Assembly (NCBI RefSeq): GCF_040717535.1
Contig: NZ_JBFEFI010000007.1
Location: 248,001 to 312,000, forward strand
DNA length: 64,000 bases
DNA from: Thalassoglobus sp. JC818
GTDB taxonomy: Bacteria; Planctomycetota; Planctomycetia; Planctomycetales; Planctomycetaceae
Direction of reading: 5' to 3'
Of this stretch, positions 54,447 through 63,438 are shown one piece after another. The translations under genes and the position numbers were made by a program. The stretch's first letter is position 1. Every line of letters starts with the position of its first letter. Under the pieces are notes generated by a model. It was not told the DNA's origin. It saw nothing but the letters and a program-made list of their open reading frames with translations, and did no database searches.

Positions 54447-55868
54447 TCAATCCTGCGCAGCTTCTGGCTGAGTTGAATCTGCTGCGCCGGGATCTCGGAT
54501 CGCTTTAATGAGAGTCAGACCATCGATTGCGCGACCGAAGTCGGGATCGATCTTCAGGCATTCTGCATATGCCCTTTGTGCGTCTTCAAGCTCGCCTGTT
54601 TCATAGAAGAGATTTCCCAGATAGAAAAACGGCGCATCTGCCTCATCAGGGTTTGCTTCGGCGCTTTCAATGAACAGGTTAATGGCTTTCGAAGGATCTT
54701 CCGATTGATAGATCTTTCGCCCATAGTGAAACTGCGACTTGCCCCAGTTGGCTCGGGCTTTCTCTTCGTCACCTTGTTCGGCAGCTAGGTTCGCAAGTTG
54801 CTGATAGAGGTCGGCAACGACTTCGCGTTCATCGTTGGATTCAAGAGCCGCTCCAACGCTCATGACTTCTCGAGCTTCTTCCTTCTGGTCATTGCCAATC
54901 AGTGCGAAGCCGAGCCTCGCGGCGCGATAGGAATCTAATCCATCGCGATTGACAACTTCTTTGAGGAGTGCAATCTGCTCATCAAGGTTGCCGAGCCCAC
55001 GAGCGACATCTGATTTCGCATCCCAAATGACGGGATTGAATGTGCTGCCAGCGTCATGCTTCAACAGATCCTCCGCGTCCTGAGCTTTTCCTGCATCGAG
55101 CAGTTCGGTGACACGTGTCTGGACAAATTTCACGTTTCCCAGCGTTCGAATTTGTTGAATGCTTTCGAAAATTTCCTGACGCGGCGAGGTCAGCCCGACG
55201 AATCGACGATCTGAGCTGAGATAGAGCATCGATGCCAGATGATGCTCCCCTTGTTCATCGAAGACTTCCGCAAGCAGACGCTGCGGTTCCGTTGCGTTTG
55301 GGAATTCGTTGACGAGTTCCTTGAGCAGGTGTTCTGCCTGGTTGAGTTCTCCCGCCCGCCAGGCAATTTTCGCCAATTCATAGCGGGCTGCCGGAAGCGA
55401 AGTTGCTTTCAGGAAATACTCTTTCGCGGATTCGGGATCGTTTTGACGAAGTGAGTTTCGACCGAGAAAATACCAGCACTGGCTGGGGTAATAATGCCCG
55501 AGTTCCATTGCTCGTTCGAATTCTCGCGACGAATCATCGATCCGGCCAGCGAGGATCAGGGCGAATCCCAGTTCGTAGGCGATGGACGAGTCTTCAGGTT
55601 GGATCTCTTTTGCTCGAGTAAAACAAGCGACTGATTCGTCGTAGTATCCGAAGGCCTGATAGACGATACCCAAGCCGCTCCATTGTTCCGCGAACTTAGG
55701 GTTCATGGCGACTTCGGACGACATGATCATATTGCGAGTGAAGACCGGCATGCCTTCGGTGTTCACTGTCGGTGCAACTGGTTGCTGTTGAACGTTCCGG
55801 TACGACCAGAAGCCGACAAGAAGTTCAATGCCGATCACTGCCAGTAAGAGGGCGTTGATCACTTTCAT
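54447..55868 (-). CDS. TPR-repeat membrane-anchored protein
   Basis: A 473-residue protein with a single N-terminal anchor (Leu-Leu-Ala-Val-Ile-Gly-Ile-Glu-Leu-Leu-Val). About ten TPR units of 34 residues follow, for example Gly-Ile-Val-Tyr-Gln-Ala-Phe-Gly-Tyr-Tyr-Asp and Ala-Asp-Ala-Pro-Phe-Phe-Tyr-Leu-Gly-Asn-Leu-Phe. It is likely an outward-facing scaffold. The ATG at 55868 overlaps the FG-GAP gene stop as ATGA; the longer frame to 55988 lies inside that gene and is rejected. Confidence 0.82.
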   Translation of the reverse strand: MKVINALLLAVIGIELLVGFWSYRNVQQQPVAPTVNTEGMPVFTRNMIMSSEVAMNPKFAEQWSGLGIVYQAFGYYDESVACFTRAKEIQPEDSSIAYELGFALILAGRIDDSSREFERAMELGHYYPSQCWYFLGRNSLRQNDPESAKEYFLKATSLPAARYELAKIAWRAGELNQAEHLLKELVNEFPNATEPQRLLAEVFDEQGEHHLASMLYLSSDRRFVGLTSPRQEIFESIQQIRTLGNVKFVQTRVTELLDAGKAQDAEDLLKHDAGSTFNPVIWDAKSDVARGLGNLDEQIALLKEVVNRDGLDSYRAARLGFALIGNDQKEEAREVMSVGAALESNDEREVVADLYQQLANLAAEQGDEEKARANWGKSQFHYGRKIYQSEDPSKAINLFIESAEANPDEADAPFFYLGNLFYETGELEDAQRAYAECLKIDPDFGRAIDGLTLIKAIRDPGAADSTQPEAAQD

Positions 55869-57256
55869 TCCTGCTCCTCGCCTTCTTGAGTCCAGATCGT
55901 CACACGTCCGGGTCGAATGATTGGTTCGTGGTTGAAGAGAGAACCAGCGACGATTTCGATTCGGCCGTCCCCCGTGATGTCGCCGCAAGCGACCGTTGCG
56001 AGTCGGGCAGGGGAGGTGGCGACTTTCCAGGATTGAAAGTTTTGTTGCCCGTCGTTTTCGAACCAGACCAGACTTGCCGTTCCCTCAACATTCCAGTTGT
56101 TAAACCGGCTGGCCGCGATGATGTCCAGATCCCCGTCGTCATCAATGTTTGCGACTGCAACTGAGCTGCATCCAGGCAGAGAACCAACCGAATGCAATTC
56201 GAATTCAAAATCACCTTGGTTTTCGAGCCAGTAAACGCCGTGCGATGATTGCTGGGAAGGAACTGGAAATTCCGAGTCTTCTCCAGCAGCGATGAGAAAA
56301 TCGAGGTCATCGTCTCCATCAAGGTCGACAGCTTGCATCTCAGATCCGCCGAAGTCGAAGTTCGCCGTTCCCCAGATCTTTCGTCGTTCTGGTTGGAAGG
56401 GGACTTCCCCCGTATTTTCGAAGATCCACACTTCCTCCTGGTCACCTGCGATGAATGCAGCGATGTCGGGATCTCCATCACCGTCGAAATCGCCGACTGA
56501 AACGGAGACCGTTCCTGCTGCTCGCATGAGTTCCCGATCGACGAAATTGAGGTCGCCGAGATTCTCCATCCAGAAGATTCGGCCGAATTCATGTCCGTAT
56601 TCTGCGACGGCGAGGTCAAGGTCGCCATCACCATCGAAGTCACCTGAGCGGACATCCGAGACGCGACGAATTTGATCAATCAGAACTCGCGGGGTGAACT
56701 CGTTGTCGCCGGCGTTCTCCAAAAGAACGACTTGCCCGATCGGTTCTGATGTCGGATTCAAGCTTCGAAATACTGCGACCAGAATGTCGAGATCGCCATC
56801 TCCGTCGAGATCGACGACTTCCGTCCGGGCTGGCACGGCGATGCTGTTTTCTGGAACGAGAGCTGTTTCGTCCCATGCTCCGTCCGACTGTCTCTCATAC
56901 TGAAAGATCGTATTTCGCACCGCATCGCACACGAGGATTTCAAGCTTGTCATCTTGATTGAGATCGACGAGTTTCACGTTCGTGACTCTAGGACTCCAGT
57001 CCTCATGGTCGGACAACTCGGCTGCCCGGAATTGAATTGGCGAAACTTCGAGATCCGTCTGGGTGCGGGCGATTTCCAACGGAGGACCCTGGGGAGCGGT
57101 CCGGCCGATGACCTGTAACCATCCGATGGGAATGACGATGGCAATCAGAACGAGCGCGATCGTGAGTCCGTAACGAACGCGAGTGCCAATTTCTTCTACC
57201 GGGACATTCGGTTCCGGTACGAGCGAACTGCCCCGAAATTTGAATTCACGAAACAT
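55865..57256 (-). CDS. Membrane-anchored FG-GAP/VCBS repeat protein
   Basis: A 463-residue protein. A transmembrane anchor is at about residues 29-50. The extracytoplasmic part is a seven-bladed-type propeller with repeated calcium loops of the Asp-x-Asp-Gly-Asp-x-Asp form, such as Asp-Leu-Asp-Gly-Asp-Gly-Asp-Leu-Asp and Asp-Phe-Asp-Gly-Asp-Gly-Asp. It resembles planctomycete FG-GAP proteins. Coupled by a 4-base ATGA overlap to the TPR protein, so the two probably act together. Confidence 0.85.
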   Translation of the reverse strand: MFREFKFRGSSLVPEPNVPVEEIGTRVRYGLTIALVLIAIVIPIGWLQVIGRTAPQGPPLEIARTQTDLEVSPIQFRAAELSDHEDWSPRVTNVKLVDLNQDDKLEILVCDAVRNTIFQYERQSDGAWDETALVPENSIAVPARTEVVDLDGDGDLDILVAVFRSLNPTSEPIGQVVLLENAGDNEFTPRVLIDQIRRVSDVRSGDFDGDGDLDLAVAEYGHEFGRIFWMENLGDLNFVDRELMRAAGTVSVSVGDFDGDGDPDIAAFIAGDQEEVWIFENTGEVPFQPERRKIWGTANFDFGGSEMQAVDLDGDDDLDFLIAAGEDSEFPVPSQQSSHGVYWLENQGDFEFELHSVGSLPGCSSVAVANIDDDGDLDIIAASRFNNWNVEGTASLVWFENDGQQNFQSWKVATSPARLATVACGDITGDGRIEIVAGSLFNHEPIIRPGRVTIWTQEGEEQE

Positions 57257-57542
57257 TCATTTCCCGCGAGTTGAGTCTTCAGTTGAACGACGAGACTTCG
57301 GCTTTGCAAACTGGCTGGAGGATAACAGCCAACATCCGATGATGCTGGTGTCCGAATCACAACGTTTTCGGGATGAGAACACAACTCCCGCCCCCGAGAA
57401 TTTGCAATTCATGGCACGTTTTTCCATCACTGATCACATCTCGACTCTTTAAGACGCATCAGTTGTCGGCGATGCATTTGTTCGAGCAATACGGTAGTGT
57501 GTTTGAAACCGCCGTGCTTCACATCAATCAAAAGGGGATTGC

Positions 57543-58904
57543 ATGTCACTTTCAAGACTGAGTCGACGAACCGCTCTGCAAACGATGGCAGCGTCGTCAT
57601 TGGCGTTGCTCCCGCAGACACGCAAAGCGTTTGCTGCATCTCCAAACGGACGATTGAATCTGGCGTTCATCGGAGTGGGCGGCCGTGGCGGACGAAATCT
57701 CAAGACGATGACCGAACAATCGCTCGTCGATGTGCAGGTCGTCGCGCTGTGTGATGTGAATCGTCAGAACCTGGGAATCGCCTCGAAGCTGTTTCCTGAA
57801 GCGAGAACATACGAGGACTTTCGGGAACTCTACGCAGACCGGACAGACGACATTGATGCGGTCGTTGTCAGCACGACCGAACACACGCATGCATACGCCA
57901 CAATGCCCGCGCTGAAAATGGGCAAACATGTGTACTGTGAAAAACCACTCACGCTGAATGTAGACGAAGCCCGGAGGATTACACAAGCTGCTGAATCGGC
58001 AGGCGTGAAGACTCAGATGGGAACGCAGATTCACGGACTCCCCAACTATCGGCGGGTCGTCGAGTTGATTCAGTCGGGAGCGATCGGAGCTGTGCGGGAG
58101 GCTCACGTGTGGGTTTCACGTGCCTGGGGACTTCAGAGCAAAGAAGATTCGGATCGGAATCAAGATCGCGTGTTTGTCTCAGAGCGCCCCTCCGAAACGA
58201 TGACGCCTCCGAGCTATCTCAATTGGGATCTGTGGATCGGACCAGCACCCATGCGTCCGTATCACGAAGTTTATTTCCCCGGTCCCAAATGGTATCGCTG
58301 GTGGGATTTTGGAAATGGGACGATGTCGGATCTCGGAAGCCACCGCGTCGATCTTCCTTGGTGGGCATTGAAACTTGATGCTCCCCAAACGATCGAAGCA
58401 TTCGGCCCGGAACCACATCCGGAGATTGCCCCCGCGTCGATGCACGTCACCTATGAGTACGACGCACGCGGGGAGATGCCTCCGTGTAAACTGACGTGGT
58501 ATCAGGGAGATCACAAACCGGAGATCTGGAACGAGGGAGGAATTCCCCAATGGGCTAACGGAGCGTTGTTCATCGGCGAAGATGGAAAGATGCTTCTCTC
58601 CGACTATTCCAAGTACGTTCTCTTGCCGGAAGCTGAGTTCGCCAATTTCAACCCACCAGAGCAGTTCATTCCGGACTCTCCGGGACAGCATGAAGAGTGG
58701 CTCGTTGCTTGTCGCGATGGATCCGAAACCGCGAGTCCCTTTAGCTATTCCGGACCACTCACAGAAGCCAATCATCTCGGAAACGTGGCTTTCCGGGCGG
58801 GCGAAAAGATCAAATGGGATTCGAAAGCCTTGAGAGTGACGAATTCTGATATCGCAAACACATTCCTTGGAAGAGAACCTCGCTCCGGCTGGTCGCTCGA
58901 CTGA
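57543..58904 (+). CDS. Tat-exported Gfo/Idh/MocA family oxidoreductase
   Basis: A 453-residue NAD(P)-dependent sugar-type oxidoreductase with a twin-arginine signal: Ser-Arg-Arg-Thr-Ala-Leu, then a hydrophobic core and Ala-Phe-Ala. The Rossmann motif is Phe-Ile-Gly-Val-Gly-Gly-Arg-Gly-Gly-Arg and the family Cys-Glu-Lys-Pro-Leu-Thr-Leu-Asn is present. The C-terminal beta domain has Ser-Asp-Leu-Gly-Ser-His-Arg-Val-Asp. It would be folded in the cytoplasm before export, consistent with tatC in this window. Substrate unknown; related proteins act on sugars or glycosides. Confidence 0.9.
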   Translation: MSLSRLSRRTALQTMAASSLALLPQTRKAFAASPNGRLNLAFIGVGGRGGRNLKTMTEQSLVDVQVVALCDVNRQNLGIASKLFPEARTYEDFRELYADRTDDIDAVVVSTTEHTHAYATMPALKMGKHVYCEKPLTLNVDEARRITQAAESAGVKTQMGTQIHGLPNYRRVVELIQSGAIGAVREAHVWVSRAWGLQSKEDSDRNQDRVFVSERPSETMTPPSYLNWDLWIGPAPMRPYHEVYFPGPKWYRWWDFGNGTMSDLGSHRVDLPWWALKLDAPQTIEAFGPEPHPEIAPASMHVTYEYDARGEMPPCKLTWYQGDHKPEIWNEGGIPQWANGALFIGEDGKMLLSDYSKYVLLPEAEFANFNPPEQFIPDSPGQHEEWLVACRDGSETASPFSYSGPLTEANHLGNVAFRAGEKIKWDSKALRVTNSDIANTFLGREPRSGWSLD

Positions 58905-58936
58905 ATCTGTCCGATCGGGAAATCAAAATGTATGAC

Positions 58937-58972
58937 GCCCCAACGAAAGTTCCATCCTCTCGTGGGGCGTCG
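58937..58972 (+). terminator. Possible terminator after the Gfo/Idh gene
   Basis: GACGCCCCA-ACGA and TCG-TGGGGCGTC form a strong stem with one bulged A. It is followed by only a few T residues. It lies 30-70 bases after the stop codon. Confidence 0.5.
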
Positions 58973-59003
58973 TTAATTACCAAGTGCACGTGTCACGCGG
59001 GGG

Positions 59004-59038
59004 CCTCTACTCTCCAATGCAGTAGAGGTTTTCTTTTC
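59004..59038 (+). terminator. Terminator stem overlapping the end of the PQQ gene
   Basis: CCTCTACT and AGTAGAGG form a perfect 8-base-pair stem around a 9-base loop, followed by TTTTCTTTTCC on the plus strand. The stem includes the stop codon of the minus-strand PQQ gene, so a terminator for the plus-strand transcript sits inside coding sequence of the neighbour. Confidence 0.65.
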
Positions 59039-60356
59039 CTCGCAAATAGATCGCGTCTTCCACGAGTACGGCGGAAGAGTCAAAATGGTCGTCGAGCTGA
59101 TTTGTGGCCAGCACTTCAAACTCGGAATCTGCCTTAATCACAACAGTTTCGCCGTCTCGACCGGTCAGGTAGATACGCCCCTGGGCTGCCACTGGCGATC
59201 CGTAAAAAGCACGTACATCTGGAACGCGAGTTCGCTCCAGCAAGACGTCGCCCGATTTGGGATCAACGCACGTTAAGATCGCGTTGTTGGACTGCGTAAA
59301 GTAAAGCAATCCATCGTAGAGAATCGGCGAAGGAACATATGGGGTTCCTTGTGAAAGTTGCCAGGCGATTTGATCAGTGCCGGTGACATCTCCCTTCGAA
59401 TCGAGCGAGATCGCCATTGCTGAGGAACCGCGATAGCCGCTCATGCAGTAGACGAATTCTCCGTCTGTCACGGGACTCGGAGTGACATTGCTGACCTGGC
59501 CGCCGCATTCCCAGACGATGCTTCCGTCGTCTAAGTTGTAGCTTCGAACGCGATTGGCAGCGTTCACGATCACCTGCACAATTCCGTCTTTCTCAACAAT
59601 CAACGGTGTCGCCCAGCTGCTTAGCTCATCGCGATCTCGAGTCCAGATTTCCTCTCCGGTCGCTGCATCGAGAACAATGATCGACGATTGCCCTTCGTGA
59701 TCACGATTAATGATGAGGCGGCCATCATGAGCGACAGGTGAAGTTCCTTCTCCAAAGCTTCGTCGGGTTTCGACCGGGCCGAGATCTTTCTCCCAGAGCA
59801 GGTTTCCGTCGAGATCCAGACAATACAAACCTTGAGACCCAAACCAGCAGTAAATGTGTTCGCCATCAATGAAGGGAGAGCAGGAAGCGAAGCTGTTGTC
59901 CCCGTGGTGACCTTCGTTCGGAACACGCTCTGCGACGACTTTCTCCCAGATTTCCTCGCCCGTCGACCGATCCAGACAGAGCACGACGAACTGGTAATAC
60001 GTGTTCGGAAACACAATCCCAAAAGACCGTTCTGGCTGATCGGCTGGGGCCGGTTTGGAAGGATCAACACGGCGTGTGTCGACGGCAGTGAGAACAAACA
60101 GCTTGTCGCCCCAGACGATTGGTGTCGCATTGCCCAATCCTTCAATCGGTTTCTTCCAGCGGATGTTTTTGTTCTCGCTCCAAGACAGAGGAGGCGTAGC
60201 TGTCTCGGACACGCCGTTGGCATTGGGCCCTCGCCATTGGTGCCAGGAAGTTGACCGCTCGACGTTATCTGCTGCCTGAGATTGCTGGTTTCCCGCAAGA
60301 AAGATCCCGCCGACAATGGCAATCCAACTCAACAATCGAAGTTTCGATGCACTCAT
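59007..60356 (-). CDS. Exported PQQ-like beta-propeller protein
   Basis: A 449-residue protein with a signal peptide cleaved near Ser-Gln-Ala-Ala. It starts Trp-His-Gln-Trp-Arg-Gly-Pro-Asn-Ala-Asn-Gly-Val, a hallmark of planctomycete PQQ_2 proteins. Repeated blades carry Glu-Ile-Trp-Glu and Glu-Ile-Trp-Thr Trp motifs. It is a second, distinct member to the one at 28463. Function unknown; it is not adjacent to enzymes that would explain it. Confidence 0.82.
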   Translation of the reverse strand: MSASKLRLLSWIAIVGGIFLAGNQQSQAADNVERSTSWHQWRGPNANGVSETATPPLSWSENKNIRWKKPIEGLGNATPIVWGDKLFVLTAVDTRRVDPSKPAPADQPERSFGIVFPNTYYQFVVLCLDRSTGEEIWEKVVAERVPNEGHHGDNSFASCSPFIDGEHIYCWFGSQGLYCLDLDGNLLWEKDLGPVETRRSFGEGTSPVAHDGRLIINRDHEGQSSIIVLDAATGEEIWTRDRDELSSWATPLIVEKDGIVQVIVNAANRVRSYNLDDGSIVWECGGQVSNVTPSPVTDGEFVYCMSGYRGSSAMAISLDSKGDVTGTDQIAWQLSQGTPYVPSPILYDGLLYFTQSNNAILTCVDPKSGDVLLERTRVPDVRAFYGSPVAAQGRIYLTGRDGETVVIKADSEFEVLATNQLDDHFDSSAVLVEDAIYLRGKENLYCIGE

Positions 60357-60490
60357 TCCAAGATCCTTTTGTGAGAAGGGGAGTATCGGAACGAGAGCTT
60401 AAAGGATCGACCTCTCAACTGTGAAGTCGCGCGGGCACTTCATTGACTTCCGCACTCTTGGAGAGGACGTCGAAGTCGCTTCTGTTCTTT

Positions 60491-61498
60491 CTACTGTTGA
60501 TAGTAGTCGCGATACCACTTCACGAACTGCTCAATGCCGGAGTCGAGTGATGTGCGAGGGGAAAAACCGGTGACTTGTTGAATGGACTCAATGTCTGCAA
60601 ACGTTGCCGGAACATCTCCGAGCTGCATCGGCAGCAAATTCATTTGAGCTTTTTTGCCCAGACATCTTTCCAGCGAGTGGATCATGTCCAGCAACTCAAC
60701 GGGCTGATGGTTTCCGATGTTGAAGATTCGGTACGGGGCTTTCGATGTTGACGGATCAGGAGCATCGCCGGACCAATTTGGATTCGGCTCAGTGGGGCGG
60801 TCAAGAACACGAACGATCCCGTCCACGATGTCGTCAATGTACGTGAAGTCACGTCGCATTTTTCCTTCGTTGAAGACATCGATCGGTTTGTCCGCGAGAA
60901 TCGCCTTCGTGAAGAGGAACAGCGCCATGTCCGGACGTCCCCACGGTCCGTACACAGTGAAAAATCGCAGGCCAGTTGTCGGCATCTGGTACAAATGGCT
61001 GTAAGAGTGAGCAAATAACTCGTTCGCTTTCTTCGAAGCGGCGTACAGGCTGACAGGATGGTCGACGTTATCCGTCACCGCAAAAGGCATTGTTGTATTG
61101 GCCCCATAAACGGAACTGCTCGAAGCGTATACAAGATGCTTAACTTTCGAGTGTCGGCAACCTTCCAGGATATTTAAGAAGCCATCGATATTGCTCGACG
61201 TATAAGCGTGCGGATTTGTCAGCGAGTACCGAACGCCTGCCTGTGCGGCGAGATGGATCACGCCGTCGAACTGCTGGCTTTGAAAGAAGTCCGCCGTCTT
61301 CTCTCTGTCAGACAAGTCAAAGCGGTGGAATTGAAAACGCTCATCCGAGTTTAACATCTCGAGCCGCGCTTCTTTGAGTTCCACGCTGTAATAGTCATTG
61401 ACACAGTCGACTCCAACGACTTCGTCTCCTCGGTCCATTAATGCACGAGCAGTGTGAAAGCCAATAAATCCAGCTGTCCCTGTGACGAGAATTTTCAT
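60491..61498 (-). CDS. UDP-glucuronate 4-epimerase-like SDR enzyme
   Basis: A 335-residue extended short-chain dehydrogenase. The NAD motif is Gly-Thr-Ala-Gly-Phe-Ile-Gly-Phe-His, followed by Gly-Val-Asp-Cys-Val-Asn-Asp-Tyr-Tyr, the mark of UDP-glucuronate 4-epimerases. Active-site Ser-Ser-Ser-Ser-Val-Tyr-Gly and Tyr-Ala-Ala-Ser-Lys are intact. It would make UDP-galacturonate from UDP-glucuronate. The ATG at 61498 has GAGG 5 bases upstream. The dehydrogenase gene lies upstream on the same strand; together they suggest acidic-sugar synthesis for a surface glycan. Confidence 0.88.
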   Translation of the reverse strand: MKILVTGTAGFIGFHTARALMDRGDEVVGVDCVNDYYSVELKEARLEMLNSDERFQFHRFDLSDREKTADFFQSQQFDGVIHLAAQAGVRYSLTNPHAYTSSNIDGFLNILEGCRHSKVKHLVYASSSSVYGANTTMPFAVTDNVDHPVSLYAASKKANELFAHSYSHLYQMPTTGLRFFTVYGPWGRPDMALFLFTKAILADKPIDVFNEGKMRRDFTYIDDIVDGIVRVLDRPTEPNPNWSGDAPDPSTSKAPYRIFNIGNHQPVELLDMIHSLERCLGKKAQMNLLPMQLGDVPATFADIESIQQVTGFSPRTSLDSGIEQFVKWYRDYYQQ

Positions 61499-61611
61499 GC
61501 GTGCCTCAGATTCCTCTTCTGAAACTTGTCTCCAAGCAGACTGGTGATGTCGTGGCCATTTCCGAAGTGTTCGAGTGAGTTCGATCAACTCACATGCTTC
61601 TTTCGCTCCAA

Positions 61612-62997
61612 TTAAGCCCGACGAATCTTGTCACGACCGGACTTAACATCTCGCGTCGCATTGCGCGTGTCGATCACGAGCGGAGCATGCTCGACGATGA
61701 ACTCGTAATCGAACGCACTGTGGTCCGTCGCAATCAGGATACAATCCTGCTCCGCAAGAAACTCTTGTGTTAATTCCTGGCTGGAAAGTTGTGTCAATTG
61801 ATGTTTTCGCATCTTTGGAAGCGTGGGGATGTGTGGGTCGCTGTAGCTGACGTGAGCGCCTTTGGATGTTAATTGGTCAATCAGCACAAACGAGGGGCTT
61901 TCCCGTGGGTCTCCGGTGTTGGGTTTGTAAGCAACACCAAGCACACAAACGCGACTCCCTTTGATCGGCTTCTCGACTTCGTTTAAACAGTCGGAAACTC
62001 GAGACACCACATATTCCGGCATTCGGACATTCAATTCGCCAGCGAGTTCGACGAACTTCGTCGAGGCACCAAACTTTCTTCCCAGCCACGACAAGTGAAA
62101 CGGATCAACGGGAATTGTGTGTCCGCCCACGCCGGGGCCCGGATAGAATGGCTGAAACCCGAACGGTTTCGTTTTTGCAGCTTCAATGACTTCCCAAATG
62201 TCAATTCCCATTCGGTCAAAGAGAATTTTCAGTTCGTTGACCAACGCAATATTGACCGCACGATAAGTGTTCTCGAGGATCTTGCATGCCTCAGCGACTT
62301 CCGGGCTTGAGACCTTAACGACGTCGACTCCGGTCTCTTTATAGAACGCTTCCGCGAGACGGGCGCTTCGATCGTCGATACTGCCAACGACTTTGGGAAC
62401 GCGCGAATGCGAAGGCTCCGGGTTTCCGGGATCATCTCTCTCCGGGCTGTAAGCGAGGAAGAATTCTTCGCCAGCGACGCAGCCACTCACTTCCAGAATC
62501 GGCAGAACGAGTTCGCGGAGAGTTGAGGGGTAAGTCGTTGTTTCGAGAAGAATCATTTGCCCAGGTCGCAGTTCGCTGGCGATTGAGCGAACGGTTGTGC
62601 GAACGAACTGCAGGTCGGGATCGCGACTGGGGGTGAGCGGAGTCGGGACACAGATGATCAAAATATCTGCTTCCTTGATACGACTCATGTCGTCCGTCGC
62701 ATCAAATCGTCCGCTTGTTTTCCATTCCTGAACGCGATCGTCCGGGACGTGTTTGATGTAGCTTTTGCCGTAAAGCAGCGATTCGATTTTCGCACGGTCG
62801 ACGTCAAAACCGAGAACGCGATACCCGGAACTGAAGCTGCGATCGACAAGTGGAAGTCCGACGTACCCGAGTCCAAGAATCCCGACGACGGCGGACTTGT
62901 CGCGGATTTTCTTGCCGAGATACTCAGCCAGTCCATCGGGCTCCAATAGTTCCGGTGTCACTCCCATGTGACCGTCGTTGTGCAACATACCTGACAT
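61612..62997 (-). CDS. UDP-sugar dehydrogenase (WbpA-like) with Thr at the catalytic Cys position
   Basis: A 461-residue enzyme closest to the UDP-N-acetylglucosamine 6-dehydrogenase (WbpA) type. NAD motif is [11 protein letters not shown]. The central helix has [13 protein letters not shown]. The active-site block Pro-Gly-Pro-Gly-Val-Gly-Gly-His-Thr294-Ile-Pro-Val-Asp-Pro reads Thr where the family has the thiol-forming Cys. The codon is ACA, at least two changes from Cys, so a single-base sequencing error is unlikely. Without that Cys the second oxidation to a carboxylate should fail or be altered. Confidence 0.82.
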   Translation of the reverse strand: MSGMLHNDGHMGVTPELLEPDGLAEYLGKKIRDKSAVVGILGLGYVGLPLVDRSFSSGYRVLGFDVDRAKIESLLYGKSYIKHVPDDRVQEWKTSGRFDATDDMSRIKEADILIICVPTPLTPSRDPDLQFVRTTVRSIASELRPGQMILLETTTYPSTLRELVLPILEVSGCVAGEEFFLAYSPERDDPGNPEPSHSRVPKVVGSIDDRSARLAEAFYKETGVDVVKVSSPEVAEACKILENTYRAVNIALVNELKILFDRMGIDIWEVIEAAKTKPFGFQPFYPGPGVGGHTIPVDPFHLSWLGRKFGASTKFVELAGELNVRMPEYVVSRVSDCLNEVEKPIKGSRVCVLGVAYKPNTGDPRESPSFVLIDQLTSKGAHVSYSDPHIPTLPKMRKHQLTQLSSQELTQEFLAEQDCILIATDHSAFDYEFIVEHAPLVIDTRNATRDVKSGRDKIRRA

Positions 62998-63438
62998 CAG
63001 CTTCTCGAATTCCGGGATTGGGAAAGTTTGGTCGCCGTCATTGATTCTGCAAGTGTGAAGGCGTCCAAGTATTCACAGGTCAAACTACCTGACAGGGGAA
63101 GGTGAGTCGAGCCTCGTTTGGGGGCTGGAGGATTCCCTTTGCTTAGCAGGCAGGAAGTTTCCTGAACTCCTTGAAGAACGTACGTCCGGATTCCGCCTCC
63201 GAGAATTGTACGGAGAGTCGACGTACGCGAATTCAACGACGGCTCACGAACCAAGACTCTACTACCGAAGTGATCCATCGGACGGAAAATCATCGAGCTT
63301 TGAAGCTGACACCTTCGTTTCGTAGGAGAGAGTCGGGGGGCACCTGAAATTCTTCGGCCAAACTCACCCTTCGATCGCATTGATTCTCTCCGATCAATTG
63401 GTCATGCTCAGTGATTCCTCATCCTGCAAAGGCCCGCC
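62998..63438. other. Divergent intergenic region, about 440 bases
   Basis: Between the dehydrogenase and sulfatase genes. It contains ACGTACGT-like short palindromes near 63179 and 63222 but no supported gene, RNA or terminator. Both promoters are expected here. Confidence 0.35.

Noticed and set aside
55900-56679. Minus-strand frame of 259 codons
   Set aside because: In another frame of the FG-GAP gene; Ser/Thr-rich translation from repeated Asp-Gly codons.
59621-60322. Minus-strand frame of 233 codons
   Set aside because: Out-of-frame shadow of the PQQ-propeller gene, which has a signal peptide and the family repeats.
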